Assembly (NCBI RefSeq): GCF_948472415.1
Contig: NZ_OX419519.1
Coordinates: 6,353,001-6,417,000, forward strand
Direction: 5' to 3'
Source: Kitasatospora fiedleri
GTDB taxonomy: Bacteria; Actinomycetota; Actinomycetes; Streptomycetales; Streptomycetaceae
Length of the DNA: 64,000 bases
The notes below the pieces were generated by a model. The model ran no database searches. It worked only from the letters and a program-made list of their open reading frames with translations, and was not told where the DNA came from. The position numbers and the translations under genes were made by a program. Positions 49,323 through 57,855 of the stretch are shown one piece after another (position 1 is the first letter of the stretch; each line of letters opens with the position of its first letter).

Positions 49323-50762
49323 TCAGGGCAGCGCCGTCGCCGTGTCGTGCGCGGCGAGCGCGGCGCGCAGGGTGAGCAGGTCGGGGCCGCGGACGGCGTC
49401 CAGGCCGGTGAGGTCGGCGGTGCGGCGCAGCCGGTAGTCGACGGTGTTGGGGTGCACCTGGAGGTGGGTGGCGGTGCGCCGGCGGTCGAGGCCGCAGGCG
49501 AGGAACGCCCGCAGGGTGGCCAGCAGTTCGGGGCGTCCGACCAGCGGGGCGAGCAGCGCGGCGAGCGCGTCGCGGGCCGGGCCGGGACGGCTGAGCTGGT
49601 ACTCGACCAGGACGTCGTCCAGCAGGTGCAGGCCGGGGCCGCGGCCGGTGGCCTCGGCGACCCGGCGGACCCCGGCGGCCAGCCGGGCAGCGTCGGCGAC
49701 CTCCCCGGGGACGGCGCGGGCGGCCCCGGCCGTCAGGTCGGCGCCGCAGGCCCGGGCGAGGCGGTCGACCAGGTCGGTGAGCGCGGCACGGTCGGGGGCC
49801 GGGTCGGGGGAGTCGTCCGGCAGCAGCACCGGGCCGCCGTCGGCGGCCAGCGCGGCCAGCGGCACCCCGTCCGTGCGGCGCTCCAACTCGGCGCGCAGCC
49901 GCCGGAGTTTGCGCCGGGCGACGACCGAGCGGTTGACGCCGGGGCGGGACTCGTCGGGGTGCGGGCCGACGGCCAGCGAGAGCACCAGGTAGCGGGCGGG
50001 CAGCCGGATGCCGGCCCGGTCGGCGGCGGCGCGCGGGTCGCCGCCCTCCAGCAGCCGGGAGAGCAGCGCCTGCCGGGAGACCTGCTCGTCGCCGAGCGCG
50101 GCCTGCCGCTCCTGCACGTACCCGGCGGCGACCGCGCAGCTGACCACCCGCAGGTAGCCGAGCAGCCGGTCCTGGGCGGTGACGACGTCGGGCAGGTCGG
50201 CGGGGGCGGCCTCGGCCAGCACCCGGGCCGCGCACAGCTGGGCGCCCAGGTGGTAGGCGCCGACCACGGACTCCAGCGGCACCCCCTCGTCGGCGCGGCG
50301 GGCCGAGGACTCCCGAATCCGGGCCAGCTCGGCCTCACCCGGCAGCTCGCCGGTCCGCATCACCTCGACGAACGCCCGGATGCCGCGCTCGACCTGACGG
50401 GCCACCTCGCCGCGCAACTGCTCGGGCGGCAGCGCGTGGTAGGCCGGGAGCCGGTCCAGCAGTCGGACCATCACCTCGCCGGCCAGTGCGGGGGCCAGCG
50501 CGAGCAGCCGCAGGTGGACCGGCCGGCCGCCGAACCGGGGGCCTTCGACGGCGGGTTCGGGGACGGGTTCGGGGACGCGCTCGGGGGCTCCGGCGGTGGA
50601 CACCGGCGCGGGGCCGGGCCCGGCGGCGGTCACGGCTCCGGTCGTGGCCCCGTTCGCGGTTCCGTTCGCGGCCCCGTCCGCGGTTCCGGCGGTGGTGAGT
50701 TCGACGGTGGTGAGTCCGGTGGTGGTGAGTCCGGCGGCGGGTCGGGCGTTGGGCGCGGTCAC
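49323..50762 (-). CDS. PucR/CdaR-type helix-turn-helix regulator
   Basis: 479 residues. The C-terminal HTH (LRAFLACGLDRRRTATHLQVHPNTVDYRLRR, in pieces) is the PucR family hallmark. The middle part contains a RsbRD-like N-domain (GIRAFVEVMRTGELP) and a GGDEF-like regulatory segment (YLVLSLAVGPHPD). The first 75 residues are Thr/Ala/Gly/Pro-rich repeats encoded by GGTGGTGAGT-type tandem units and are probably disordered; a later start is possible. It is divergent from the secreted lipase, with a 20-bp palindrome between, and may regulate it. Confidence 0.83.
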   Translation of the reverse strand: MTAPNARPAAGLTTTGLTTVELTTAGTADGAANGTANGATTGAVTAAGPGPAPVSTAGAPERVPEPVPEPAVEGPRFGGRPVHLRLLALAPALAGEVMVRLLDRLPAYHALPPEQLRGEVARQVERGIRAFVEVMRTGELPGEAELARIRESSARRADEGVPLESVVGAYHLGAQLCAARVLAEAAPADLPDVVTAQDRLLGYLRVVSCAVAAGYVQERQAALGDEQVSRQALLSRLLEGGDPRAAADRAGIRLPARYLVLSLAVGPHPDESRPGVNRSVVARRKLRRLRAELERRTDGVPLAALAADGGPVLLPDDSPDPAPDRAALTDLVDRLARACGADLTAGAARAVPGEVADAARLAAGVRRVAEATGRGPGLHLLDDVLVEYQLSRPGPARDALAALLAPLVGRPELLATLRAFLACGLDRRRTATHLQVHPNTVDYRLRRTADLTGLDAVRGPDLLTLRAALAAHDTATALP

Positions 50763-50836
50763 AATCCACCTCGCGAATCTCTGTGCGGCGGCCCGGCGAC
50801 GGGGCCGGGCGGCGCGGTCATCATGGTTTCCCGGAG

Positions 50837-50856
50837 GTTACCTACCCGTAGGTAAC
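50837..50856. promoter_or_regulatory. 20-bp palindrome between PucR and lipase genes
   Basis: GTTACCTACCCGTAGGTAAC has perfect 8-bp arms and a 4-bp centre, the shape of a TetR-family operator. No TetR gene is within the window. It lies 66 nt before the lipase ATG and 75 nt before the PucR start. Confidence 0.6.
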
Positions 50857-50921
50857 TCCCGCGAGCCCCCACCGTTGTTCAGGTCGCGCGCCCCCACCCC
50901 CACCCAGAAACGGGAACCGCC

Positions 50922-52253
50922 ATGAACCGAGCCGCCCGGTTGATCGCCACCGCCCTCGCCGCCGCCGCGGTCGCCACCGCAGCCCCCGTCGCCACCGCCG
51001 CCGCGGCGACCGCCACCACCGCGGCCGACCCGTTCTACCGCTACGACGGCAGCGCCCCGCTGTCCTCGATCGCGCCCGGCACCGTGCTCAAGACCCGCAC
51101 CCTCGCGTACCACCTGCTCGGCCTGCCCACCCCCGTGCGGGCCGTCCAACTGCTGTTCCGCACCACCGACGCGCAGGGCCGCCCCAGCGCGGGCGTCACC
51201 ACCGTGGTGCGCGGGCTGGGCAGCGACGGCTCCAAGGCGGTCTCCTACCAGTCCTTCTACGACTCGCTGAACCCCGAGCACGCCCCGTCCCGGGCGGTCG
51301 CGGGGGACGTCAGCCTGGGCGGCGCGATCGCCAACGCCGAGTCGCTGTTCGTCGTCCCGTTCGTGCTCCAGGGCTACGACGTGGTGATCCCCGACACCGA
51401 GGGCCAGACCGCGGACTTCGCCGCCGGGCCCGAGTACGGCACCACCACGCTGGACTCGATCCGGGCCGCCTCCGCCTCGTCCGCCACCGGGATGAACGCG
51501 GACACCCGGTTCGGCATGCTCGGCTACTCCGGCGGCGCGATCGCCACCAACTGGGCCGCCGCCCTCGCCCCCGGCTACGCCCCCGACGTCAACCGCCGCC
51601 TGGTCGGCTTCGCCGAGGGCGGCCTGCTGGTCGACCCCGCGCACAACCTCACGTACGTGGCCGGGGGCGTGGTGTGGCCCGGCGTCATCCCGATGGCGGT
51701 CACCGGCGTGGCCCGCGCCTACGGCTTCGACCTCCAGCCCTACCTGAGCGACTACGGCAAGCAGGTGTTCGCGAAGATGCAGGACGCCTCGATCGCCAAC
51801 GCGCTCGGCCAGTACCCCGGTCTGACCTGGCAGAAGCTCGCCAAGCCCGCCTACGCGAACCCGAACTCGATCCCCGAGTTCCTGGAGGCCGTCAACAAGG
51901 TCAACCTCGGCTCGGCCGCCACCCCCACCGTCCCCGGCTACATCGCCCAGGGCAACGGCGGCGTCCTGGAGGGCACCTTCAGCAACGTCTCCGGCATCGG
52001 CACTGGAGACGGCGTGATGGTGGCCGGCGACGTCCGGGCGCTGGCCCGGCAGTACTGCGCCACCGGCAACGGCAGCATCAAGTACCAGCAGTACGACCTG
52101 CTCAGCCACCTCGGCGCGGCCGTCCCGTGGGCGCCCACCGCCGTGCTCTACCTGAACGACCGGTTCGCCGGGAAGGCCGCCCCGTCCGACTGCGGGCGCA
52201 TCCCGGCCGGCAACTCGCTCGCCCCCGAGCGGCCCGCCGTCGCCGGGAGGTGA
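50922..52253 (+). CDS. secreted lipase, LIP (PF03583-type) family
   Basis: 443 residues. A signal peptide of about 35 residues (charged MNRAARL, Ala-rich core, then AAADP-type site) leads to an alpha/beta hydrolase of the secretory-lipase class: VIPDTEGQTADFAAGPEYG, the nucleophile elbow GYSGGA, and a C-terminal HLGAAVPW His region. It hydrolyses esters outside the cell. It contains few cysteines, two in the last 60 residues. It may be controlled by the divergent PucR gene or by a TetR protein acting at the 50837 palindrome. A perfect hairpin follows. Confidence 0.87.
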   Translation: MNRAARLIATALAAAAVATAAPVATAAAATATTAADPFYRYDGSAPLSSIAPGTVLKTRTLAYHLLGLPTPVRAVQLLFRTTDAQGRPSAGVTTVVRGLGSDGSKAVSYQSFYDSLNPEHAPSRAVAGDVSLGGAIANAESLFVVPFVLQGYDVVIPDTEGQTADFAAGPEYGTTTLDSIRAASASSATGMNADTRFGMLGYSGGAIATNWAAALAPGYAPDVNRRLVGFAEGGLLVDPAHNLTYVAGGVVWPGVIPMAVTGVARAYGFDLQPYLSDYGKQVFAKMQDASIANALGQYPGLTWQKLAKPAYANPNSIPEFLEAVNKVNLGSAATPTVPGYIAQGNGGVLEGTFSNVSGIGTGDGVMVAGDVRALARQYCATGNGSIKYQQYDLLSHLGAAVPWAPTAVLYLNDRFAGKAAPSDCGRIPAGNSLAPERPAVAGR

Positions 52254-52260
52254 CCCGCTG

Positions 52261-52294
52261 CGCGCCCGCCCCGCACCACACCGGGGCGGGCGCG
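52261..52294. terminator. 13-bp perfect hairpin after lipase gene
   Basis: CGCGCCCGCCCCG (52261-52273) pairs with CGGGGCGGGCGCG (52282-52294), loop 8 nt. It serves the lipase and the convergent membrane-protein gene. Confidence 0.8.
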
Positions 52295-52325
52295 TCCGCC
52301 TCCGCGTCCGCCTCCGCGGCCGGGC

Positions 52326-52664
52326 CTACGTCCAGGCGACGGACACCACGACGGCGGCCGCGGTGAACGTCCCCACCGCGTAGAACGCCCACGGCCGCCG
52401 GGTGGGCATGCCCACCAGCGCGACCACCGCCACCAGGACGTCCAGGCCGAGCTTCACGCCGATCTTCGGGTACAGCACCGGCAGGTCCAGGGCGTGCCTG
52501 GTCCAGACCAGCCCGGCGCCGGTGACCAGCTGCACCACCGCGCTGGACACCATGTACCCGCCCGTCACCGGGTCCTTCCCGCGCAGTTGGTAGAACAGCC
52601 CGCCCAGGATCGCGGCGAACCCGAACAGGTGGAAGACGAGGAACGCGTACCGAAGTGTCTCCAT
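52326..52664 (-). CDS. small integral membrane protein, unknown
   Basis: 112 residues with four predicted membrane helices (FLVFHLFGFAAILGGLFY, MVSSAVVQLVTGAGLVW, KLGLDVLVAVVALVGM, PWAFYAVGTFTAAAVVVSVAW). The pattern resembles actinobacterial small integral membrane proteins of unknown role. It begins METLRYAF and has a GGAGAGA ribosome site. I cannot assign a function. Confidence 0.75.
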   Translation of the reverse strand: METLRYAFLVFHLFGFAAILGGLFYQLRGKDPVTGGYMVSSAVVQLVTGAGLVWTRHALDLPVLYPKIGVKLGLDVLVAVVALVGMPTRRPWAFYAVGTFTAAAVVVSVAWT

Positions 52665-52789
52665 GCCAGTGATCTCTCTCCAGGGCCGGAACGGATGAGG
52701 ACTTCCGGTACTGAGAGCGGAACGGCACCCGGATGCGTGACACCGGCGGCCCGGACGGCGGGGAGATCCGCGTCACACCCGCACACGCG

Positions 52790-52821
52790 GGGGCCCGTCC
52801 GCCGGTCAGCGGACGGGCCCC
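52790..52821. terminator. 13-bp perfect hairpin after HdeD-like gene
   Basis: GGGGCCCGTCCGC (52790-52802) pairs with GCGGACGGGCCCC (52809-52821), loop 6 nt. It is placed downstream of the minus-strand gene ending at 52839. Confidence 0.8.
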
Positions 52822-52838
52822 GGGGTGCGGACGCGGCG

Positions 52839-53438
52839 TCAGAGCTCGCGCGGGTACTGCTTGGCGCCGCTGCGGATGCGCAGCGCCGCGACGATCTCGG
52901 TGACGCCGATCACCACCAGGCCGCAGGCCGCCAGGATCGCCAGCGCGGTGATCGAGTGGGCGGGCCAGACCATCAGCACGACGCCCGCCAGCACGCTCAG
53001 GCCGCCGACGAAGCCCTGCCAGCCGCGGGCCGGCATCATCGGGTCCGAGGCCACCGCCGCCAGGTGCGTGATGCCGCGGAACAGCCAGCCGATGCCGATC
53101 CACAGCGCCAGCAGCAGCACCGACTGGGCCGCCGAACGGAAGCACAGCAGGCCCAGCAGCACGCAGATCGCGCCGCTGATGAACGCCAGCACCCGCAGCG
53201 CCGTCGACGCGTGCGTGCCGAACGCGCCGACCAGCTGCACCACGCCGATCACCAGCAGGTACAGGCCGAACAGCACGCCGACCACCCACAGCGTCTGCTT
53301 CGGCCACGCCAGCACGACCACCCCCAGCGCCAGCGAGATCAGCCCGCCCGCCAGCACCGCCTGCCAGGCCAGCCGGGCCAGCTGCTGGAACGGCCCGGGC
53401 AGGTCGTCGCGGGAGTCGATCCGGTACGGGGCACTCAT
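52839..53438 (-). CDS. HdeD/DUF308 family membrane protein
   Basis: 199 residues with six hydrophobic helices in repeated pairs (AGGLISLALGVVVLAWPKQTL, VGVLFGLYLLVIGVVQLVGAF, SVLAGVVLMVWPAHSITALAIL). W-P after each odd helix is the DUF308 mark. The Escherichia coli member is linked to acid resistance; the actinobacterial role is unknown. The ATG giving MSAPYRIDS has a GGAGGAG ribosome site. Confidence 0.85.
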   Translation of the reverse strand: MSAPYRIDSRDDLPGPFQQLARLAWQAVLAGGLISLALGVVVLAWPKQTLWVVGVLFGLYLLVIGVVQLVGAFGTHASTALRVLAFISGAICVLLGLLCFRSAAQSVLLLALWIGIGWLFRGITHLAAVASDPMMPARGWQGFVGGLSVLAGVVLMVWPAHSITALAILAACGLVVIGVTEIVAALRIRSGAKQYPREL

Positions 53439-53599
53439 GGCTCCTCCGAAGGGCGGGACGGAAACGGGCATGACACCCCCAGCCTCCGCGCCCCGCCACC
53501 CCCGGGGCGCGGCGGGATGCGCCGGACGGACGAACGGGCCGCCCCGTCCGCACCCGGACCCGCTACCGTCCGTTCACCCAACCGTCCTGACGGGCCGTC

Positions 53600-53605
53600 T
53601 ACCAT
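53600..53605 (+). promoter_or_regulatory. candidate -10 hexamer before RCK protein gene
   Basis: TACCAT ends 8 nt before the ATG at 53614; there is no ribosome site. It overlaps the end of a 12/13 copy of the TGACGGGCCGTCA element (53588-53600). Confidence 0.35.
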
Positions 53606-53613
53606 CTGACGGT

Positions 53614-55413
53614 ATGACGGACCAGGGGCGGGGGAGCCCGGAGGACGGGGCCGAGCCGGGCGGAACGGACCCGGACGGGCACTACATCGTGTGCGGCGGC
53701 AACTCGCTCGCGCACCGGCTGATCCTGGAGCTCACCGAGCAGTACGAGGTCCCGGTGGTCGCCGTGGTCCCCGACCGGTCCCGCGAGCACGCGCCCGCGA
53801 TCGCCCAGATACCCGGCGTCACGGCCGTGCTGGAGCACTCCACCGTCACCGGCGAGGCGCTCGCCGCGGCCCGGGTCGAGCAGGCCCGCGGCATCGCGCT
53901 GATGGACGGCACCGACCAGGAGAACATCCACGCCGCGCTGGCCGCCGAGAACCGCAACCCCGGCGTCCGGATCGTGCTGCGGATCTTCAACCAGCGCCTG
54001 GGCGAGCACCTGGAGAAGCTGCTGCCCAACTGCGCCGCGCTCTCCGGCTCCGCCACCGCCGCGCCCGCCTTCGCCAACGGCGCCCTCGGCCACCCGCACA
54101 CCGTCGAGGTCGGCGGGCGGCAGTTGTACGTCGCCTACGACGCGGACATCCGGTCCGACCAGATCTGCCTGGTCGCCGACCGGATCGACCGCCAGGACCT
54201 CGGCCGGCTCCGGCTGCTGCCCGAGACCGGGGGCCGGGCCGCCGACTTCATCCGGATCGCCGAACTCCTGGGCGGCGGCGAGGCGCTGGGCCCGGTCGGC
54301 CGCTCCGACCCGGCACCCGCCCGGGAGCCCGGCGGCCTGGCCGCCCTACAGCGCCTGGACACCGAACCGCCGCTGCGCCCGCCGCTGCGCAAGCGGCTCA
54401 AGTGGTGGCTGCTCGACAGTCTCAAGTACTTCACCAACACCCGGCTGCGGATGATCCTGATCACCGCGTTCGCGGCGATCGTGGTCGGCGGCCTGGTGCT
54501 GGCCACCCACACCACCCACTCCGGCGGCCTCGGCTGGACGGTGTACTTCACGCTGCTCGACGCGGCCGGCGCCGTCCAGCCCGACGTCCCGGGCGAGCAG
54601 GTGCTCGGCGACTCCTGGGCCCGGGCCGCCCAGGTGCTGATCACCTTCTGCGGCATCACCTTCGTCCCGGTCGCCACCGCCATCGTGGTCGAGGCGCTGG
54701 CCAGCGGGCGCCGTGGCCTGCCCCGCCCGCCCGGGGCCCGCACCCGCGACCACGTCATCGTGGTCGGCCTCGGCAACGTCGGCACCCGGGTCGCCACCCT
54801 GGTGCACGGCACCGGCCTGCCCGTGGTCTGCCTGGAGCGCGACCCGCAGGCCCGCGGCATCACCGCCGCCCGCGCCCTGGGCATCCCGGTGCTGATCGGC
54901 GAGGGCCCGCTGGAGGCCCAGCTCAAGCAGGCCCGGGTCAAGCACGCCCGCGCCGTGGTCGCCGTCACCTCCGACGACGCCGCCAACCTGGAAGCCGCCT
55001 TGGAGGCCCGCGCGGTACGGCCCGAAGTCCGGATCGTGGTGCGGCTGTTCGACGACGACTTCGCCCACCACGTGTACGCCACCCTGGGCAACGTCGCCTC
55101 CCGCTCGGTCTCCTACCTGGCCGCGCCCGCCTTCGCCGCCGCCCTGATGGGACGCGAGGTGCTCGGCACCCTCTCGGTCTTCCGCCACGTCCTGCTGATC
55201 GCCGAACTCGCCGTCGAGGAGGGCTCCGCGCTCGACGGCCGCAACACCGGCGACCTGGAGGGCCCCGGCGGCGTCCGGGTGCTCGCCGTCCGGCTGCACC
55301 GGCGGGTCCCCGACTACCAGTGGAACTTCGCCGACCGCTCCCGGCGGCTCGCCCCCGGCGACCGCGTGGTGATCGCCGCCACCCGGGCCGGACTCGCGCG
55401 CGTCATCCAGTGA
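53614..55413 (+). CDS. RCK-2TM-RCK ion channel-like protein (TrkA-N domains)
   Basis: 599 residues. The first Rossmann/RCK unit is at about 20-240 (DGHYIVCGGNSLAHRLILEL). It is followed by two membrane helices (about 288-312 and 350-372) around a possible pore segment YFTLLDAAGAVQPD, then a second RCK unit (HVIVVGLGNVGTRVATLVHGTG, AVVAVTSDDAANLEAALEAR) and a C-terminal RCK_C-like end. No canonical K+ filter TVGYG is present. The layout resembles CASTOR/POLLUX-type proteins but starts with a cytoplasmic RCK. NAD-type nucleotide binding is likely; ion selectivity is unknown. Confidence 0.8.
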   Translation: MTDQGRGSPEDGAEPGGTDPDGHYIVCGGNSLAHRLILELTEQYEVPVVAVVPDRSREHAPAIAQIPGVTAVLEHSTVTGEALAAARVEQARGIALMDGTDQENIHAALAAENRNPGVRIVLRIFNQRLGEHLEKLLPNCAALSGSATAAPAFANGALGHPHTVEVGGRQLYVAYDADIRSDQICLVADRIDRQDLGRLRLLPETGGRAADFIRIAELLGGGEALGPVGRSDPAPAREPGGLAALQRLDTEPPLRPPLRKRLKWWLLDSLKYFTNTRLRMILITAFAAIVVGGLVLATHTTHSGGLGWTVYFTLLDAAGAVQPDVPGEQVLGDSWARAAQVLITFCGITFVPVATAIVVEALASGRRGLPRPPGARTRDHVIVVGLGNVGTRVATLVHGTGLPVVCLERDPQARGITAARALGIPVLIGEGPLEAQLKQARVKHARAVVAVTSDDAANLEAALEARAVRPEVRIVVRLFDDDFAHHVYATLGNVASRSVSYLAAPAFAAALMGREVLGTLSVFRHVLLIAELAVEEGSALDGRNTGDLEGPGGVRVLAVRLHRRVPDYQWNFADRSRRLAPGDRVVIAATRAGLARVIQ

Positions 55414-55589
55414 CGGTGTGTACAGTGACGGTTCGTCCGATGGCGGAACGGGGGCCGCGGCGGCGTCGATGAGGGGACACCGGCGCCGCAACTCCCGTTC
55501 CCACAGCTATCGGTGACGCAGCGTCAGGGTGGGCGGGGGGAGCCGTGCCGGTCCGGTCGCGCGCACCGCACCTCCCCGACGGAGCACCG

Positions 55590-56633
55590 ATGATCCGCGC
55601 CGCCCTGCACGGCCACGCCGGGATGATCCCGGCCTTCCTGGTCCTCGCCCTGCTGCTCGGCGCCGCCGGGCACCGGCTCGCCCGGCGGCACGGCCTGCCG
55701 CGCTGGGCCGTCCTGCTGCTCGCGGTCGCCCTGGCCGGGGAGCTGGCCGTCACGCTCCACCCGACCTTCGGCGGCGGCGCCCTGGCCCCCTCCTGCGCCT
55801 GGAGCGGCGACCCCGGGTCGGCGTTCCGCACCGAGCAGGGGCGGCTCAACCTCCTGATGTACCTGCCGGTCGGCCTGTTCGCGGTCCTGGCCCTGGGCCG
55901 ACCGCTGGCCGCCGCCTGCGGGGTGCTCGCGCTGAGCGCCGCCACCGAGACCGTCCAGGGGCTGCTGCCCGCGATCGGACGGGCCTGCGACAGCGCCGAC
56001 TTCACCGTCAACGCCACCGGCGGCCTGCTCGGCGTGCTGCTCGGCTGCGCGGTGCGGCTGGTCCGGCGCCGCCGGATCGCCCCGGACCGGCGGGAGTGGC
56101 GGCTCACCGGCCTGCTGGTGGCCGCGGCGGGCGTGCCGGTGCTGCTGCTCCAGTCCTTCGTGCTGACGCCGACGGCCGCCACCGGCGCGGTCGAGGCGAG
56201 CGCGGAGCAGGAGCAACTGGCCCGGCAGGACACCGTGCTGCTGTTCGGCCCGGACGCCCGGCTGATCCGCACCCAGCGCCTCCTGGACGTCGGGGTGGAC
56301 CAGCTGACCGCCACCGTCGACCGGGGCTTCTTCACGGTGGACTGGCCCTCCGGGCGGCTGCGCGACCTCATCACCTTCCCCGCCGACCCGGGCGCCGCGC
56401 CGCCCGCCGTCCCCGCCGAGCAGGCCGCCGCGTCCGCGCGGGGCGTCCGCCCGGTGGCCGACGCCTTCGCCGCCCGCTGGCTGCCCGACCTCGCTCCGGG
56501 CATCGAACCCGTCGTCACCCCCGGCGGCGGGCAGGACGGCAGCCACCGCTTCACCTACGGCACCGGCCCGGACGCGCTCTGCCTGGACGTCGCCCCGGAC
56601 GGCCGGCCGGTCCGGTTCGGCATCCGGCGCTGA
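55590..56633 (+). CDS. VanZ family membrane protein with extracytoplasmic C-terminal domain
   Basis: 347 residues. A VanZ-like domain of four helices (MIPAFLVLALLLGAAGHRL, NLLMYLPVGLFAVLALG, SAATETVQGLLP, DFTVNATGGLLGVLLG) carries the conserved N-x3-F/YxP and D-x3-N pattern. A fifth helix (AGVPVLLLQSFVL) leads to a soluble domain of about 150 residues. VanZ in enterococci raises teicoplanin resistance; most relatives are uncharacterised. The ATG at 55590 has GGAG six nt upstream; GTG at 55545 is an alternative. Confidence 0.8.
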   Translation: MIRAALHGHAGMIPAFLVLALLLGAAGHRLARRHGLPRWAVLLLAVALAGELAVTLHPTFGGGALAPSCAWSGDPGSAFRTEQGRLNLLMYLPVGLFAVLALGRPLAAACGVLALSAATETVQGLLPAIGRACDSADFTVNATGGLLGVLLGCAVRLVRRRRIAPDRREWRLTGLLVAAAGVPVLLLQSFVLTPTAATGAVEASAEQEQLARQDTVLLFGPDARLIRTQRLLDVGVDQLTATVDRGFFTVDWPSGRLRDLITFPADPGAAPPAVPAEQAAASARGVRPVADAFAARWLPDLAPGIEPVVTPGGGQDGSHRFTYGTGPDALCLDVAPDGRPVRFGIRR

Positions 56634-56752
56634 GGGTGGCGGTGAGGCCCGGCCGGGCCGTCGGCGGCGCCGCGTAGGGTGCCCGTGACCGTGCCGGCGG
56701 GCGACCCGACAGACGACCCGCCGGACCACCCGACGCAGGGGGGAGCGCACCC

Positions 56753-57811
56753 GTGCCGCAGCACCCGGCCGGCGGAGGACCGGCCCCCGACCGACAGCCC
56801 GCGGACCCCGACGGCCTGGAGGCGCTGGCCCGCGACCTGTACCGGCGCAACGCCGAGCACCGCGGCGAGTGGACGCTGGACGGCGGCGGGCTGGTCCGGC
56901 GGCTCCGGGCGCTGCCGGTCGAGCGGCGGGTGTCGCTGCTGGTGCGCCTGAGCGAGGGGCTGGAGCGAGGGGCGGTGCACGCCCCGCCGGAGCGCCGCGG
57001 CCTGGCCGCGCTCCACGTGCTGTTGGCGGAGGGGCTCTCGGACCGGGAGCTGGCCCCCTGGCGGGAGCCGCTGCTGGCCGAGGCGGCCGGGCGGCCGGCG
57101 CTGTGGGAGGGCTGGCGGCTGACCGCCCTGGTGGAGGCCGACCTGGCCGCCGGGCGGGAGCTGCCCGCCGCGGTGGTGGCGACCGTCCGGCGCTCGGCCG
57201 TGCTGGCCGCCGACCCGGCCGGACTCCCGGCCCTCGCCGCCCGGTTCACCGAGCCGCCGCTCAACCCCGGTGAGCCGTGGGCCGATCGGGCGCTCGCCGA
57301 CCTGGCCGGTGCCGGGCCCGCCTGGCGGGAGCTGCTGGCCCACGCGCTGACCGCCACCGGGGCCAGGCCCGCCGCGCGGTGGCTGCGGGCCGGGCGGCCG
57401 CTGGTGGACGCGGTCGGGCCGGGGCCGCTGCGCGAGGCCGTCGCCGGGTGGTTCGCGCTGACCGGGCAGCCGCGCCGGGACGGCCTGCCCTCCCCGTACC
57501 GCTCCGGCCCGGCCCTGCACGACCCCGACCCGTTCAACTGGCGCGCCCTGCAAGGGCTGTCCGCCCTGCTGGCGCTCACCCCGCCGCACCCCGACGCCGC
57601 CCGGGCCCTGGGCGTCCTGGCGGAGGCCGCGCTGATCCCGGTCCGCGGCCTGGGCCCGCGCTCGCCGCTGACCGCCGCGGCCGCCGTCCGCGCCCTGACC
57701 GCCCTCGGCGGCCCGGACGCCCGGGCCGAACTGGAGCGGCTGGCGGGCGCGTCGGCCCACAAGCCGACGCTGAAGGCGGTCGCGGCGGCGCTCACCGGCT
57801 GGGCGGACTGA
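56753..57811 (+). CDS. hypothetical helical-repeat protein
   Basis: 352 residues, rich in Leu, Ala and Arg. It appears all-helical, with HEAT/armadillo-like pairs (LVRRLRALPVERRVSLLVRL, RGLAALHVLLAEGLSDRELAPWREPLL, AALHVL, PDARAELERLAG). I do not recognise a named family. The GTG follows a GGGGGGAG ribosome site. It stands between the VanZ gene and the enoyl-CoA hydratase gene, convergent with the latter. A 17-bp repeat covers its stop codon. Confidence 0.7.
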   Translation: MPQHPAGGGPAPDRQPADPDGLEALARDLYRRNAEHRGEWTLDGGGLVRRLRALPVERRVSLLVRLSEGLERGAVHAPPERRGLAALHVLLAEGLSDRELAPWREPLLAEAAGRPALWEGWRLTALVEADLAAGRELPAAVVATVRRSAVLAADPAGLPALAARFTEPPLNPGEPWADRALADLAGAGPAWRELLAHALTATGARPAARWLRAGRPLVDAVGPGPLREAVAGWFALTGQPRRDGLPSPYRSGPALHDPDPFNWRALQGLSALLALTPPHPDAARALGVLAEAALIPVRGLGPRSPLTAAAAVRALTALGGPDARAELERLAGASAHKPTLKAVAAALTGWAD

Positions 57812-57842
57812 CCGGCTGGGCGGACCGACCGGCTGGGCCGAC
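57794..57842 (+). repeat. 17-bp tandem repeat, three copies, over a stop codon
   Basis: ACCGGCTGGGCGGAC starts at 57794, 57811 and 57828 (the third with one mismatch). The stop codon of the hypothetical gene lies in the first unit. Confidence 0.85.
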
Positions 57843-57855
57843 CGACCGGCCCCGC

